Assembly: GCF_026127265.1 (NCBI RefSeq)
Contig: NZ_WWFG01000002.1
Span: 3,257,501 to 3,321,500, forward strand
From: Nostoc sp. KVJ3
GTDB lineage: Bacteria; Cyanobacteriota; Cyanobacteriia; Cyanobacteriales; Nostocaceae
DNA length: 64,000 nt
Reading direction: 5' to 3'
The notes beneath the pieces were generated by a model, which saw nothing but the letters and a program-made list of their open reading frames with translations, did no database searches and was not told the origin of the DNA. This document shows, one piece after another, positions 37,646-45,597 of this stretch. The position numbers and the translations under genes are program-made. The number at the start of each line of letters is the position of its first letter. Position 1 is the stretch's first letter.

Positions 37646-37682
37646 CCAGATCCCCGACTTCTTAAAGAAGTCGGGGATCTGG
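37646..37682. terminator. Perfect hairpin repeat, second copy
   Basis: CCAGATCCCCGACTTCTT and its reverse complement around one base. The core is the same as at 1401-1433. It is positioned to end transcription of the pentapeptide gene, but no clear T tract follows. Confidence 0.5.
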
Positions 37683-37732
37683 ACCTTGCGATTTTCGACT
37701 AATGACAAAAAACAAAATTATGGAGGATAAAA

Positions 37733-38326
37733 ATGCGCGATACCTTTAATAAAATGATTGGTCGGACTCGTTATGTCGTCTTTCGCCTATTTCTGCACTT
37801 GGGGGGAGGTGAAGTAGCGCCCATTTTGGGAGTATTAAATAGTGCTGGACGAAATGCGATCGATGTCGATGGCGACTTAGAAGTTTTGGGAGAAGGATTG
37901 GTAGAAATTAGCCAAACCCTGCTGCAATACGATGAATATTGGCTTTCTGCTGCCAACGAAGGTGATGTATTTTGGGATGAAGGCGAGGCGGGAGATTACG
38001 TGAACGAATTATTTACTGACTCTGCCGAAAGATATCTCAGTGAACCAGATTATGGTTCTGACTCTCCATCGAATGAACCTTTATCTATACCTGTAACTCG
38101 CAACGTTATTGTGATGGTTACAGTAGCTTATGAAGGGGAAGTACCAGAGTTAGAAACCGATCTTTCTAACGTTCAGGCACTCAAAGAAGGATTGAAAGCA
38201 TTGATCAATTTGCATTATAAACATAGATTAAAGGCAATCCAAGTGCATTTCTCCCCAGCACAGTTAGGCGATGAACTCACTAGCGATCAACTCTTGCAAT
38301 ATTATCCAGAATTGATTCCTTTATAA
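37733..38326 (+). CDS. DUF1517 family protein
   Basis: 197 residues. A clear ribosome site (GGAGG, 8 bases upstream) supports the ATG at 37733. The N-terminal half is polar with an acidic centre (NEGDVFWDEGEAGDYVNE). The second half, from about 120, carries NVIVMVTVAYEGEVPEL and LHYKHRLKAIQVHFSPAQLG, ending LQYYPELIPL, characteristic of DUF1517, a family common in cyanobacteria and plastids. In other members this part follows a hydrophobic segment; this one lacks a membrane segment and signal peptide, so it is probably soluble. The role is unknown. A lipoprotein gene follows 70 bases downstream. Confidence 0.8.
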   Translation: MRDTFNKMIGRTRYVVFRLFLHLGGGEVAPILGVLNSAGRNAIDVDGDLEVLGEGLVEISQTLLQYDEYWLSAANEGDVFWDEGEAGDYVNELFTDSAERYLSEPDYGSDSPSNEPLSIPVTRNVIVMVTVAYEGEVPELETDLSNVQALKEGLKALINLHYKHRLKAIQVHFSPAQLGDELTSDQLLQYYPELIPL

Positions 38327-38396
38327 TGTGTTGGGTAGTCCGTACTTACTACTTACATCGAGAAATTGTTAAGCTCAGAGATAGGACAATAATCCA

Positions 38397-39281
38397 ATGA
38401 TCATGACCATAGTACGTAAATTTACAGCCGTCTTTTTAGCTCTGAGTTTGTGTCTCACAACTGTCGCTTGTGGTGGCGAAAACCAAACTAATTCTTCGGC
38501 TAAGAATCTTAGCCAAACCTCTACTAACACAAAACTGAGTGATGGAGAGTATCAGATACAACAAGCTACTTATGACGATGCAAGTGGTGAATACAACCTG
38601 TTTTTACTTAACAATAAACCCCCAACCTTTGCAACTGAAAATTTGCAAATGGCGCGCTTAACTGACGATCAAATCAAGCAGGGTAAGAAGACCTATCTGA
38701 AGGTAGACAAAGGACAACCGATTTTATATCTGACGGAAGACTTTAAACTTGAGTACGTCCACAACGTTACCGAGAATAAAACTAATCCTCAAACAGGACA
38801 ACAAGAGACGGTTGTAGTCCGTCGAGAAAATAGCTTTTGGGCCCCCTTTGCTGGGTCTGTGGCTGGTAGCTTGGCGGGACAGGCAATTGGTAGTCTGTTG
38901 TTTAGACCTCAATATTATGTACCCCCTGTCTATCAATCAGGACAAGGATTAAGTGGGTTTGGTGGATATGGTGGAAGCTATGGACAAGCAGTTCAAAACT
39001 ATCAAACTCGTTACAATGCGCCACCCGCAGCCGTGACAAATCGCACTGCATTCCGCAATACAGGCACAATTAGAAGGTCATATCCTGGAAATTCAAATAT
39101 ACGCAATACACCGCGTAGCACTACAGGTAATAACCGTCCTTCTGGTTCTGGTTTTGGTGGTAGTACGTTGCAACCTTCTGGTAACTCCAGCACTACCAGA
39201 CGCAATTCTGGCAGTAGTTTCGGTAGTGGACGTAGTACAGCACCCCGGCGCTCAAGTGGTTTTGGCAGCAGACGGCGTTAA
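38397..39281 (+). CDS. Glycine/serine/arginine-tailed lipoprotein
   Basis: 294 residues. The signal peptide (MIMTIVRKFTAVFLALSLCL) ends in lipobox T-V-A-C at about residue 24. The folded part (about 50-140, SDGEYQIQQATYDDASGEYN, then LYLTEDFKLEYVHNVTE) is followed by a glycine-rich membrane-like stretch (FAGSVAGSLAGQAIGSLLF) and a long low-complexity tail of Gly/Ser/Arg/Asn (from about 180 to the end, GSGFGGST, RRSSGFGSRRR). The build suggests an envelope lipoprotein with a disordered, basic tail. I do not recognise a named family. A hairpin with T tract ends the transcript. Confidence 0.75.
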   Translation: MIMTIVRKFTAVFLALSLCLTTVACGGENQTNSSAKNLSQTSTNTKLSDGEYQIQQATYDDASGEYNLFLLNNKPPTFATENLQMARLTDDQIKQGKKTYLKVDKGQPILYLTEDFKLEYVHNVTENKTNPQTGQQETVVVRRENSFWAPFAGSVAGSLAGQAIGSLLFRPQYYVPPVYQSGQGLSGFGGYGGSYGQAVQNYQTRYNAPPAAVTNRTAFRNTGTIRRSYPGNSNIRNTPRSTTGNNRPSGSGFGGSTLQPSGNSSTTRRNSGSSFGSGRSTAPRRSSGFGSRRR

Positions 39282-39320
39282 GAAATTTCCAATTCAATAA
39301 GTAGCATTATGTAGAATCCA

Positions 39321-39360
39321 TGTAGAGACGTAGCAGTGCTACGTCTCTACATTGTTTTTC
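39321..39360 (+). terminator. Rho-independent terminator-like hairpin
   Basis: TGTAGAGACGTAGCA, one-base loop, perfect reverse complement, then TTGTTTTTC. It belongs to the GAGACG...CGTCTC hairpin family also seen at 41005-41030 and inside cobN. Well placed 40 bases after the lipoprotein gene. Confidence 0.7.
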
Positions 39361-39412
39361 GCTCCGATGTCTAATGATTATGGGAATCATAACTAATTAT
39401 CCTGACATAATA

Positions 39413-39733
39413 TTATTCGGTCAAATAATATGAAATACTAAATATAAATATTGCTAAAATAACAGGAATCATTTTATTAAAGTCTATTTGCTTTTTTTGA
39501 ACTATTTCTAAACAAGATATCGGAATCATCAGCGGCCAGAAGATAGTTGTCACCAGAAATATCACAACCGATAAAAATCTATCTTCTGGAGTGGAAGCAG
39601 GATGACGTAGAGAAAATATTAACCAATTGCTTAAAAAATAGCCTGTCATTAACAGATAACCAATAGTTAAAGTCAGTTGTATCTGATTCACTGTGAGTAC
39701 TCCTGAAGTTATATGAGCTTCACCAAACATCAT
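39413..39733 (-). CDS. Small membrane protein of unknown function
   Basis: 106 residues from the tandem ATGATG at 39733; the frame is open to 39847 but the upstream part has no membrane character and borders repeat DNA. Three hydrophobic segments are predicted (about 18-40, 52-75 and 85-103: IQLTLTIGYLLMTGYFLSNW, FLSVVIFLVTTIFWPLMIPI, MIPVILAIFIFSISYYL). No known family. Unusually AT-rich compared with the neighbours. Confidence 0.55.
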   Translation of the reverse strand: MMFGEAHITSGVLTVNQIQLTLTIGYLLMTGYFLSNWLIFSLRHPASTPEDRFLSVVIFLVTTIFWPLMIPISCLEIVQKKQIDFNKMIPVILAIFIFSISYYLTE

Positions 39734-39855
39734 CCGTACAAAGTTATAACATATTTGGTTTTGGAGATTCCCAGTATATTTATATACTAAATACCTGCCA
39801 TTTCTGTTATGCCAAATTTCTCTTGCTGTTTGTAAGTGCGTATGCAAAAATATTT

Positions 39856-40012
39856 ATGTCATTGCGTAGGCGGAGCCTTCCCGTAGGTTATGGAATGAAA
39901 TGTAACGAATGCGAACAGCGTCTCTAAAAGTTGCAATCCCAAGACCTTGCTTTCGCAAAGCGTGTCCGAAGGATTTATGGTTCATTCCGCTTTGCTCCAT
40001 TCGCAATGACAA
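39856..40012. repeat. Long TCATTGCG...CGCAATGA dispersed repeat
   Basis: Begins TCATTGCGTAGGCGGAGCC and ends CCATTCGCAATGAC, with TTCGCAAAGCGTGTCCGAAGG inside. Same family as 33243-33390. Two open frames across it (39854-40201 minus, 39909-40181 plus) are translations of repeat sequence. Confidence 0.7.
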
Positions 40013-40049
40013 ATGTATATTTAATTTTGCATTACTACTTAGAGTCTCG

Positions 40050-40823
40050 TTAAGCGGTCTTAAAAAATCGAATAATTTCGCGGACATGATCGAGAAATTG
40101 CCCGTCGGTGGAAAGTTGCGCGATCGCAGTTCTGGCTTCTCTTGCCAAACGCTCATGTTCAGTTTGATTTGTCGCCCGTAATTCTTCAAAATTAGCCACA
40201 ATCCTGGCTAAATCTCTGCGAGTCTCTTCGGCAAAGCGTTGTTGAGTTGCGGGTAATGAATAGGGTTGTTCGGGATTGAGTTGATCTTCCAACGACTGGA
40301 TTTTTTGTTCCAATATCGAGAAGCGATCGCGCAGTTCAAAAATATCTTCGCGTGGATACTTCCATTCTTGGCGAATCATCGCTAATCGGGCATATAAATA
40401 CTCATAAGCTCGAATCGCTGGACGCAGAATCGTTAATAATAAAGCTGCACCAGAACTTATATATCCCACCGTACTAATACCAGTGGCAGCAAGAGTATAA
40501 AGACCAACGGCTGAGAATAAGTGTAAAGCGAGGGCAACCCAAAGCGATCGCTTTGCCAGCAATGTGACATACTTCACTTGTTTCTCATCAACTGGAATTC
40601 CTTTCTCAGTTGATTGTGCTGCTTCTGCTAAGACTTCTTTCGCTTGAAAATGAACATTCCACGGTACGGTAACAATTACCAATAGCCACCAAAAACTTGC
40701 ACCACCAATCACCCAATCAAGAAAATTACCAGCAGGGATATGCAACCATTGCAGTAAGCCAAAAGCCGCCAGCACCACAACCACAATTCCAGCAATGGAA
40801 CTGATAAAAAAGTTAATATACAT
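40050..40823 (-). CDS. Membrane protein with helical cytoplasmic tail
   Basis: 257 residues. Four hydrophobic segments are visible (about 5-27, 35-55, 95-115 and 118-138), arranged as two hairpins separated by a charged loop (about 58-92). After about residue 150 the chain is charged and helical, with a coiled-coil stretch (RFSILEQKIQSLEDQLN) and a second helix ending in LARIVANFEELRATNQTEHE and a basic end. No catalytic motif seen and no family name known to me; conserved proteins of this build exist in cyanobacteria. It is monocistronic. Confidence 0.7.
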   Translation of the reverse strand: MYINFFISSIAGIVVVVLAAFGLLQWLHIPAGNFLDWVIGGASFWWLLVIVTVPWNVHFQAKEVLAEAAQSTEKGIPVDEKQVKYVTLLAKRSLWVALALHLFSAVGLYTLAATGISTVGYISSGAALLLTILRPAIRAYEYLYARLAMIRQEWKYPREDIFELRDRFSILEQKIQSLEDQLNPEQPYSLPATQQRFAEETRRDLARIVANFEELRATNQTEHERLAREARTAIAQLSTDGQFLDHVREIIRFFKTA

Positions 40824-41004
40824 CTTGCCCTGTCTCCGGTGAAACTATCACCTCGATCGTGGCTGTATCCCCGCAGTTATACGGAAATACTTGTGATGGT
40901 TTTTTTAGTAGCACATATCCTAGTGGGCAGAATTCAAACTTAAAAAATTTGGCGTTGCTGATTGCGGGATGAAAACGATTGTGCATTGCGGTGAAAAATC
41001 CTTG

Positions 41005-41030
41005 TAGAGACGTAAAATTTTACGTCTCTA
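41005..41030. repeat. Perfect 26-base palindrome (GAGACG family)
   Basis: TAGAGACGTAAAA directly joined to its reverse complement. Same family as 39321-39351. It lies in the gap between the LacI-type regulator and the membrane protein gene; the T/A centre gives no stable small loop. Confidence 0.65.
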
Positions 41031-41123
41031 GATTCAAGTTCATACCTCGATTCAGCAACACCAAAAATTTTTGTGTTCAGAATCCTTGTGATAGTTTTTC
41101 CATTAGCACATGATAATTTAAAA

Positions 41124-42152
41124 TTACTTTGTTAATGTTGCACTACTACCACGCTCTACTAGAAAAGGAGATAAAACGCGGTTTTCCACGGTCTTATCTT
41201 CTAATAAGTCGAGTAATATTTGCATAGCATTACCACCAATTTCTAACATTGGCTGGCTGACCGTTGTAAGTGATGGCGTAACGTAACGTCCCAAAGCAAT
41301 ACCATCAAATCCAACCAGGCTTAAATTTCGCGGTACTAAAATCCCTAGTTCTTGACAGGCTAACAGAGCGCCAATCGCCACCATATCGTTGTAACAAAAG
41401 ATGCCTGTCACCTCAGCAGCTAATAGTTTGGATATCATCTTTTGTCCAGTAGTAACATCATTCCTTCTGATATCGTATTCGTCACTAATTGCAACCCAAT
41501 CAGGATTTTGTGGTAGGCTTGCCTCAGCCAGAGCCATTTTATATCCTTCTAAGCGCTGCTGGTTCGATTTGCTGCGATCGCTTACACCTAGATAACCAAT
41601 AGTGGTGTGTCCCAAACTTATTAGATGTTCTGTGGCTAATCTAGCACCTAAGCGATCGTCTATTGCCACTGAGTGAAATATTTCAGATTGATCTTCAGTC
41701 TGGCTATTAATCAAAACTGTTGGCACAGCAATTTGGGTTAGTTGTTTTATATGCTGTTTACTAATTCGTGAGTCGGCTATTAAGATCCCGTCTACTCTCC
41801 GACGATGAAAAGTATCAATAGCTGCCATTTCCTGCTCAAAATCTCGGTGTGAAGCACTTAACAAAACACTCAAGCCGGCTGGTCTAGCTATCTGTTCAAT
41901 TCCCTCTACTACCTCAGCAAAAAATGGATCTGAGATAGAAGTTACTACTACACCAATGGTATTAGTACGTTTATTTTGCAAGCTTTGAGCAATAGCATTT
42001 GGCACATAGTTCATCTCTTGCGCCAGTTGCTTAATTTCTTCTCGCACTTTTGGGCTAATGAGAGCGTTATCTCGCAAAGCACGTGAAACTGTAGAATGAG
42101 AAACACCTGCTCTGCGAGCAATATCTTCAATTGAAATTCTTCGTTTATTCAT
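41124..42152 (-). CDS. LacI-family transcriptional repressor (HrmR-like)
   Basis: 342 residues, normal for the family. The helix-turn-helix is at the N-terminus (ISIEDIARRAGVSHSTVSRALRD, residues 6-28), with the hinge helix NAIAQSLQNKRTNTIG. The periplasmic-binding-like sensor domain (about 62-340) contains VVVTSISDPFFAEVVEGIE, DGILIAD, HLISLGHTTIGYLG, FCYNDMVAIGAL and LVGFDG. It is divergent from a gluconokinase gene, and a perfect palindrome (TGCACACGTGTGCA) lies 21 bases before its start, arguing for autorepression. The same palindrome recurs near 43.5 kb. In Nostoc punctiforme a LacI-type repressor, HrmR, stands next to a gluconokinase gene; this is a likely counterpart. The effector is unknown. 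Confidence 0.92.
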   Translation of the reverse strand: MNKRRISIEDIARRAGVSHSTVSRALRDNALISPKVREEIKQLAQEMNYVPNAIAQSLQNKRTNTIGVVVTSISDPFFAEVVEGIEQIARPAGLSVLLSASHRDFEQEMAAIDTFHRRRVDGILIADSRISKQHIKQLTQIAVPTVLINSQTEDQSEIFHSVAIDDRLGARLATEHLISLGHTTIGYLGVSDRSKSNQQRLEGYKMALAEASLPQNPDWVAISDEYDIRRNDVTTGQKMISKLLAAEVTGIFCYNDMVAIGALLACQELGILVPRNLSLVGFDGIALGRYVTPSLTTVSQPMLEIGGNAMQILLDLLEDKTVENRVLSPFLVERGSSATLTK

Positions 42153-42172
42153 TTATCTTAGGCTTTAATTAA

Positions 42173-42186
42173 TGCACACGTGTGCA
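42173..42186. promoter_or_regulatory. LacI-type operator palindrome
   Basis: TGCACACGTGTGCA, a perfect 14-base palindrome with central CG, typical of LacI/GalR-family operators. It lies between the repressor start (42152) and the gluconokinase start (42320), so it can serve both. Two related sites lie at 43533-43590. Confidence 0.85.
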
Positions 42187-42319
42187 AGTTTGTATGTATT
42201 ATAGAAAATAATCGTTATTTGTCAAGAGATTTTAATACAACTCACATTCTGCATAGAAAGAAGTCAAGAGTCTTGAATTCTGTTTTTATTTCAATAACTT
42301 AACTTTTATTCAGAAAAAT

Positions 42320-42805
42320 ATGATTATTATCGTGATGGGTGTATCGGGTTCTGGCAAAACTACCATAGGAAAATTGCTAGCAGATTCATTAGACTGGGAG
42401 TTTAGTGACGCTGATGCTTTTCACTCGTCAGAAAATGTTGAGAAAATGCGGCGCGGTATCCCTTTGAGTGAAGCTGACAGGATACCTTGGTTGCAAGATT
42501 TGCAAACAGCCATAAAACATTGGTTACAAGAAAATAAAAATGTTGTGCTGGCATGTTCGGCTTTAAAAGAAAGCTATCGGCAATTTTTGGTATTGGATAG
42601 CGAAAGTACTAAGTTAGTTTACCTGAAAGGCTCTTATGAGTTGATTCAAATACGGTTACAAGAGCGTAGCAATCATTACATGAATGAAAAACTCCTCAGT
42701 AGCCAGTTTGATACTCTTGAAGAGCCATTAGACACCATATCTATAGATGTTGCACAACCACCCCAGATAATTGTCCAGAAGATTAGAGAGGCTTTGAGAC
42801 TTTAG
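42320..42805 (+). CDS. Gluconokinase (GntK/HrmK-like)
   Basis: 161 residues. P-loop GVSGSGKTTIG at residues 7-17, then the gluconokinase signature DWEFSDADAFHSSENVEKMRRGIPLSEADRIPWL, CSALKESYRQFL, LKGSYELIQIRLQER and the adenine-site region ending DTLEEPLDTISID. These match the AAA-type thermoresistant gluconokinase family, which phosphorylates D-gluconate to 6-phosphogluconate for the oxidative pentose phosphate pathway. It shares an operator region with the divergent LacI-type repressor. The acting substrate could be another aldonate. No ribosome site of note. Confidence 0.92.
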   Translation: MIIIVMGVSGSGKTTIGKLLADSLDWEFSDADAFHSSENVEKMRRGIPLSEADRIPWLQDLQTAIKHWLQENKNVVLACSALKESYRQFLVLDSESTKLVYLKGSYELIQIRLQERSNHYMNEKLLSSQFDTLEEPLDTISIDVAQPPQIIVQKIREALRL

Positions 42806-42942
42806 CTTATTAGTTACAACGGTAAGGTTAAGATTAATCACGTATCTAGGAAAACACGAACCTTTGGCAACCAAATACGTCGGATACAAGTCTAAAGAAG
42901 TTTTAAAAGGAACCACATAACTGTAGTGGTAGGAGAAAATTA

Positions 42943-43266
42943 GTGTTTCTAAGATTAGCGCAACAACATCAAGAATTTGTCCAAGACTTGGTAATGAACC
43001 TGCAAGTTTTGACAATTATACTTGAGCTGCGTGGGTATTCTGCCTCATGCTACACGTCTGGCGACCAAATGAAGAGTGCTTCATTTATGGTTAGTATGCG
43101 AGAAAAGCATCTGATTCGTTTTGTAGTGTCTGATTACGGGATTACTTGGATGGAATTGTGGGACGATCGCGAATTAATGAAATTGGAGGGTGCAGAAGCA
43201 ATAAACCAGCTTGAAGAGTTGGCTAATATTGTCAAGTATTCTCGCGCCATACAATTGACAAATTAA
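42943..43266 (+). CDS. Hypothetical protein in the sugar locus
   Basis: 107 residues with a GTG start preceded by AGGAG at eight bases, a good ribosome site. The sequence is soluble, mixed alpha/beta: helix MFLRLAQQHQEFVQDLVM, strands ASFMVSMREKHLIRFVV and GITWMELWDDRELM, helix EAINQLEELANIVKY. No family recognised. It follows gluconokinase by 137 bases on the same strand and could be cotranscribed, but the gap is long. Confidence 0.6.
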   Translation: MFLRLAQQHQEFVQDLVMNLQVLTIILELRGYSASCYTSGDQMKSASFMVSMREKHLIRFVVSDYGITWMELWDDRELMKLEGAEAINQLEELANIVKYSRAIQLTN

Positions 43267-43532
43267 CACTTCTTTGGGTGAAACCAACAAAAAACTTAAC
43301 ATATATTTTACTTATGTGTGCATAACGCTATTTATTCAAAAATCTATCCAACAAATAATTCATTTGTTGGCACAAGGTGATTGCTACCGAGATCGCATAA
43401 AAGTATTTTGTCTTAAGTCTGCAATCTATATTTCGTGTACTTTGTCAATATTTAATCCGAGTAGATTGTAAAAAATATTTAACTAAGTATGTTGTAAATA
43501 GTTATGTAGATAGAAAAGAAACTTAACACCCG

Positions 43533-43554
43533 TTTTTGCACACGTGTGCAAAAA
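43533..43554. promoter_or_regulatory. Perfect 22-base operator palindrome
   Basis: The core TGCACACGTGTGCA is identical to the site in front of the repressor gene and is extended symmetrically by four more T on the left and A on the right. This is the strongest operator of the locus, followed 14 bases later by a second, weaker site. Confidence 0.88.
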
Positions 43555-43568
43555 TAAACTCAATCCAC

Positions 43569-43590
43569 TTTATACATAAGTGTGCATAAA
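43569..43590. promoter_or_regulatory. Imperfect second operator
   Basis: 22 bases: left half TTTATACATAA and right half GTGTGCATAAA, 8 of 11 positions symmetric and the right half matching the GTGTGCA arm. The centres of the two sites are 36 bases apart, allowing cooperative binding of two repressor dimers. A further half-site (TTATGTGTGCATAA) occurs at 43312-43325. Confidence 0.65.
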
Positions 43591-43619
43591 GTGCAGAAAT
43601 CCGATTTTAAAGCCATTTG

Positions 43620-43775
43620 ATGGGTAAACACGATATAGAAATGTTTAAATGGGTAAATTTATTCAATCCTTATGATTTGTATTCAAAAAACCCTACTCCT
43701 CCTGATTGGCAAAAATTAAGACCATACTATGAAGATTTAGTAGCTAAATATTTGCCTACAACCCTGAAGTTTTAA
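43620..43775 (+). pseudogene. C-terminal relic of myo-inositol oxygenase
   Basis: A 51-codon frame whose product (MFKWVNLFNPYDLYSKNP, then PPDWQKLRPYYEDLVAKYLP) matches the extreme C-terminus of myo-inositol oxygenase (MIOX), where LRPYYxxLIxKYxP is diagnostic. The catalytic HD-domain part is missing and a stop lies in frame just upstream. It begins 30 bases after the second operator. MIOX makes D-glucuronate, which would feed the uronate pathway encoded by hrm-type genes. Gene decay or deletion is inferred. Confidence 0.7.
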
Positions 43776-44494
43776 ACTGGCTATTACTGTGCGCTAAATA
43801 ATGCCCCTTTTTTCTAAGAGATGCTAGCAGCAATCAAGAAATTTTGGATTTAAGATTTTAGATGAACTCTATATCTAAAGGTAGTTGCTCTCACGGTTGC
43901 TTTAAATTTAAAATCTTGAATTTTTCAACTCCATTACCTAAAATTTAAAATTGTTCATACTCCAATTTCCAAGCTAGATTATGAGGACTGGATCAGAAAT
44001 GTTAAGTTTTTTGAATTATACCTAAGCTCAAAAATACTTAATATTTGTAAATGCTGGGATTACGGGGTTCTGGCATAAATTAAAGATTAAAAGTCTTGCT
44101 TTAGTTTGTAAAGATCGATAAAGAAAATTCATTTTTGTACTGAGAAAGGATAAACTAATAAAACAAGTATAAGTTTGCAATTTTAAGAATACATTTTCTA
44201 GAGTTTTACCGAAAATATGATTTCCTTAGAAAGCACATTAAAAAAGTATTTTTACAACAAATTAATGTGGTTCTATGACGTAGATTAGCTGTCAATAAAT
44301 TGCTTTAAAATAAAGTATCTAGTTTAGTCAAGTGAGTATTAGCAACCCAAATTACGTCAGTTTACGAGATATTTAATAAGAGTTGGCATTGACAAAACTA
44401 GCAGTATCACTAACTTAGGTTGGAATTTATTAGACCTGATTGATATTTCTTTTACCTTTATCAAATTTAAATTAGTTGTTAGAAATATACGAAT
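43776..44494. other. Gap upstream of the sugar-binding protein genes
   Basis: About 720 bases, AT-rich. Near 43845-43930 there is an imperfect palindrome (GGATTTAAGATTTTAGA ... TTAAAATCTTGAA). No copy of the TGCACACGTGTGCA operator occurs here. The promoter for the transporter genes must lie here or further upstream; I cannot place it. Confidence 0.4.
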
Positions 44495-45502
44495 ATGAAG
44501 AGAACTTTTCTCCTAGTTGGTATACTAGGTTTCACTCTTATTAGCTGCACAAATAGCATTCAAAATGACAACTCTACTACTAATACTGTTGCTAACACTG
44601 CCACTAATGCTAGCTTAGAGACTAAAGTTAATAGTCCAAATAAAAAATTGCAAACAATCGGCATTGCCTTGGGTGACTTGGGAAACCCTTTCTATAATGC
44701 AGTGCATAAAGGAGCGGAGAAAGAAGCTAAGAAAATCGGGGATAATATCAGAGTTAATGCAGTTTCTAGTGGCTTTGATCTGAACCAACAAAGCAACCAA
44801 ATCGAAAATTTTACTGCTGCAAATACTGATTTAATTATCCTCAGTGCTGTTGATAAAAAAGGAGTTAAACCGGTAATTGATCGAGCAAGGCTTGCAGGTA
44901 AGGTTGTTATTGCAGTAGATTCAGCCGTTGATGCAGACGTGGATGCAATGATTAGTTCTAACAATACCCAAGCTGGTGAGATTGCTTGTCAATATATTGG
45001 CGATCGCATCAAAGGTCAAGGTAGTGTAGTCATTCTCAACGGTACACCGATGGATTCAATTAATCAACGAGTCAGTGGCTGTGAGAAATCATTGGCCAAA
45101 TATCCTAAGATCAAACTGATCTCTAAAGGCCAAAACGCAGAAGGGACAAGGGATGGAGGATTGAGAGTTATGAGTGATTTGCTCACAACCTTTCCCAAAA
45201 TTGATGCCGTTTTTGCCACCAACGATCAAAGTGGTGTGGGTGCAGACTTAGCAGCTAGACAAGCAAAACGCAAAGAATTTTTTATTGTTGGGGTTGACGG
45301 TTCGCCAGATGCAACCAAAGCAATGAAAGACAAAGATGGTGTATTTGCTGCAACTGCGGCTCAAAATCCCGCAGGGATGGCCGAAAAAGCGGTTCAAATT
45401 GGTAACGATATCATCCAGGGTAAAAAACCTGAGTCACTAAATATTCTGATTCCAGTCAACTTGGTTACTAGAGACAACCTCAGCAGCTACAAAGGCTGGT
45501 AA
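44495..45502 (+). CDS. Sugar ABC transporter substrate-binding lipoprotein (1)
   Basis: 335 residues. Signal peptide with lipobox L-I-S-C (GILGFTLISCTNS) and a Ser/Thr/Asn linker, then a Peripla_BP_4 (ribose/fructose-binding) fold from about residue 50: GIALGDLGNPFYNAVHKGAE, NQIENFTAANTDLIILSAVD, GKVVIAVDS, VVILNGTPMDSINQRV, FATNDQSGVGADLAARQA, VGVDGSPDATKAM. It binds sugar in the periplasm for the ATPase and permease encoded downstream. It resembles FrtA of Anabaena variabilis and N. punctiforme (fructose). Its neighbour is a close paralogue in tandem. Sugar specificity is inferred from family only. Confidence 0.88.
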   Translation: MKRTFLLVGILGFTLISCTNSIQNDNSTTNTVANTATNASLETKVNSPNKKLQTIGIALGDLGNPFYNAVHKGAEKEAKKIGDNIRVNAVSSGFDLNQQSNQIENFTAANTDLIILSAVDKKGVKPVIDRARLAGKVVIAVDSAVDADVDAMISSNNTQAGEIACQYIGDRIKGQGSVVILNGTPMDSINQRVSGCEKSLAKYPKIKLISKGQNAEGTRDGGLRVMSDLLTTFPKIDAVFATNDQSGVGADLAARQAKRKEFFIVGVDGSPDATKAMKDKDGVFAATAAQNPAGMAEKAVQIGNDIIQGKKPESLNILIPVNLVTRDNLSSYKGW

Positions 45503-45597
45503 TAGTAATTCGGAATTCGTAATTACAAGACATAGAGAAAGGCTTGATACACGAGGGTTACAATACTTGACCATGTTTTTAGACATTTAGGAGATAT

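Noticed and set aside
39854..40201. Open frames on both strands across the 39.9 kb gap
   Set aside because: They translate a dispersed TCATTGCG repeat and the 3' end of the neighbouring membrane-protein gene.
43274..43471. 65-codon open frame after the hypothetical gene in the sugar locus
   Set aside because: AT-rich, no ribosome site worth noting, no homology impression, and it overlaps an operator-like half-site.
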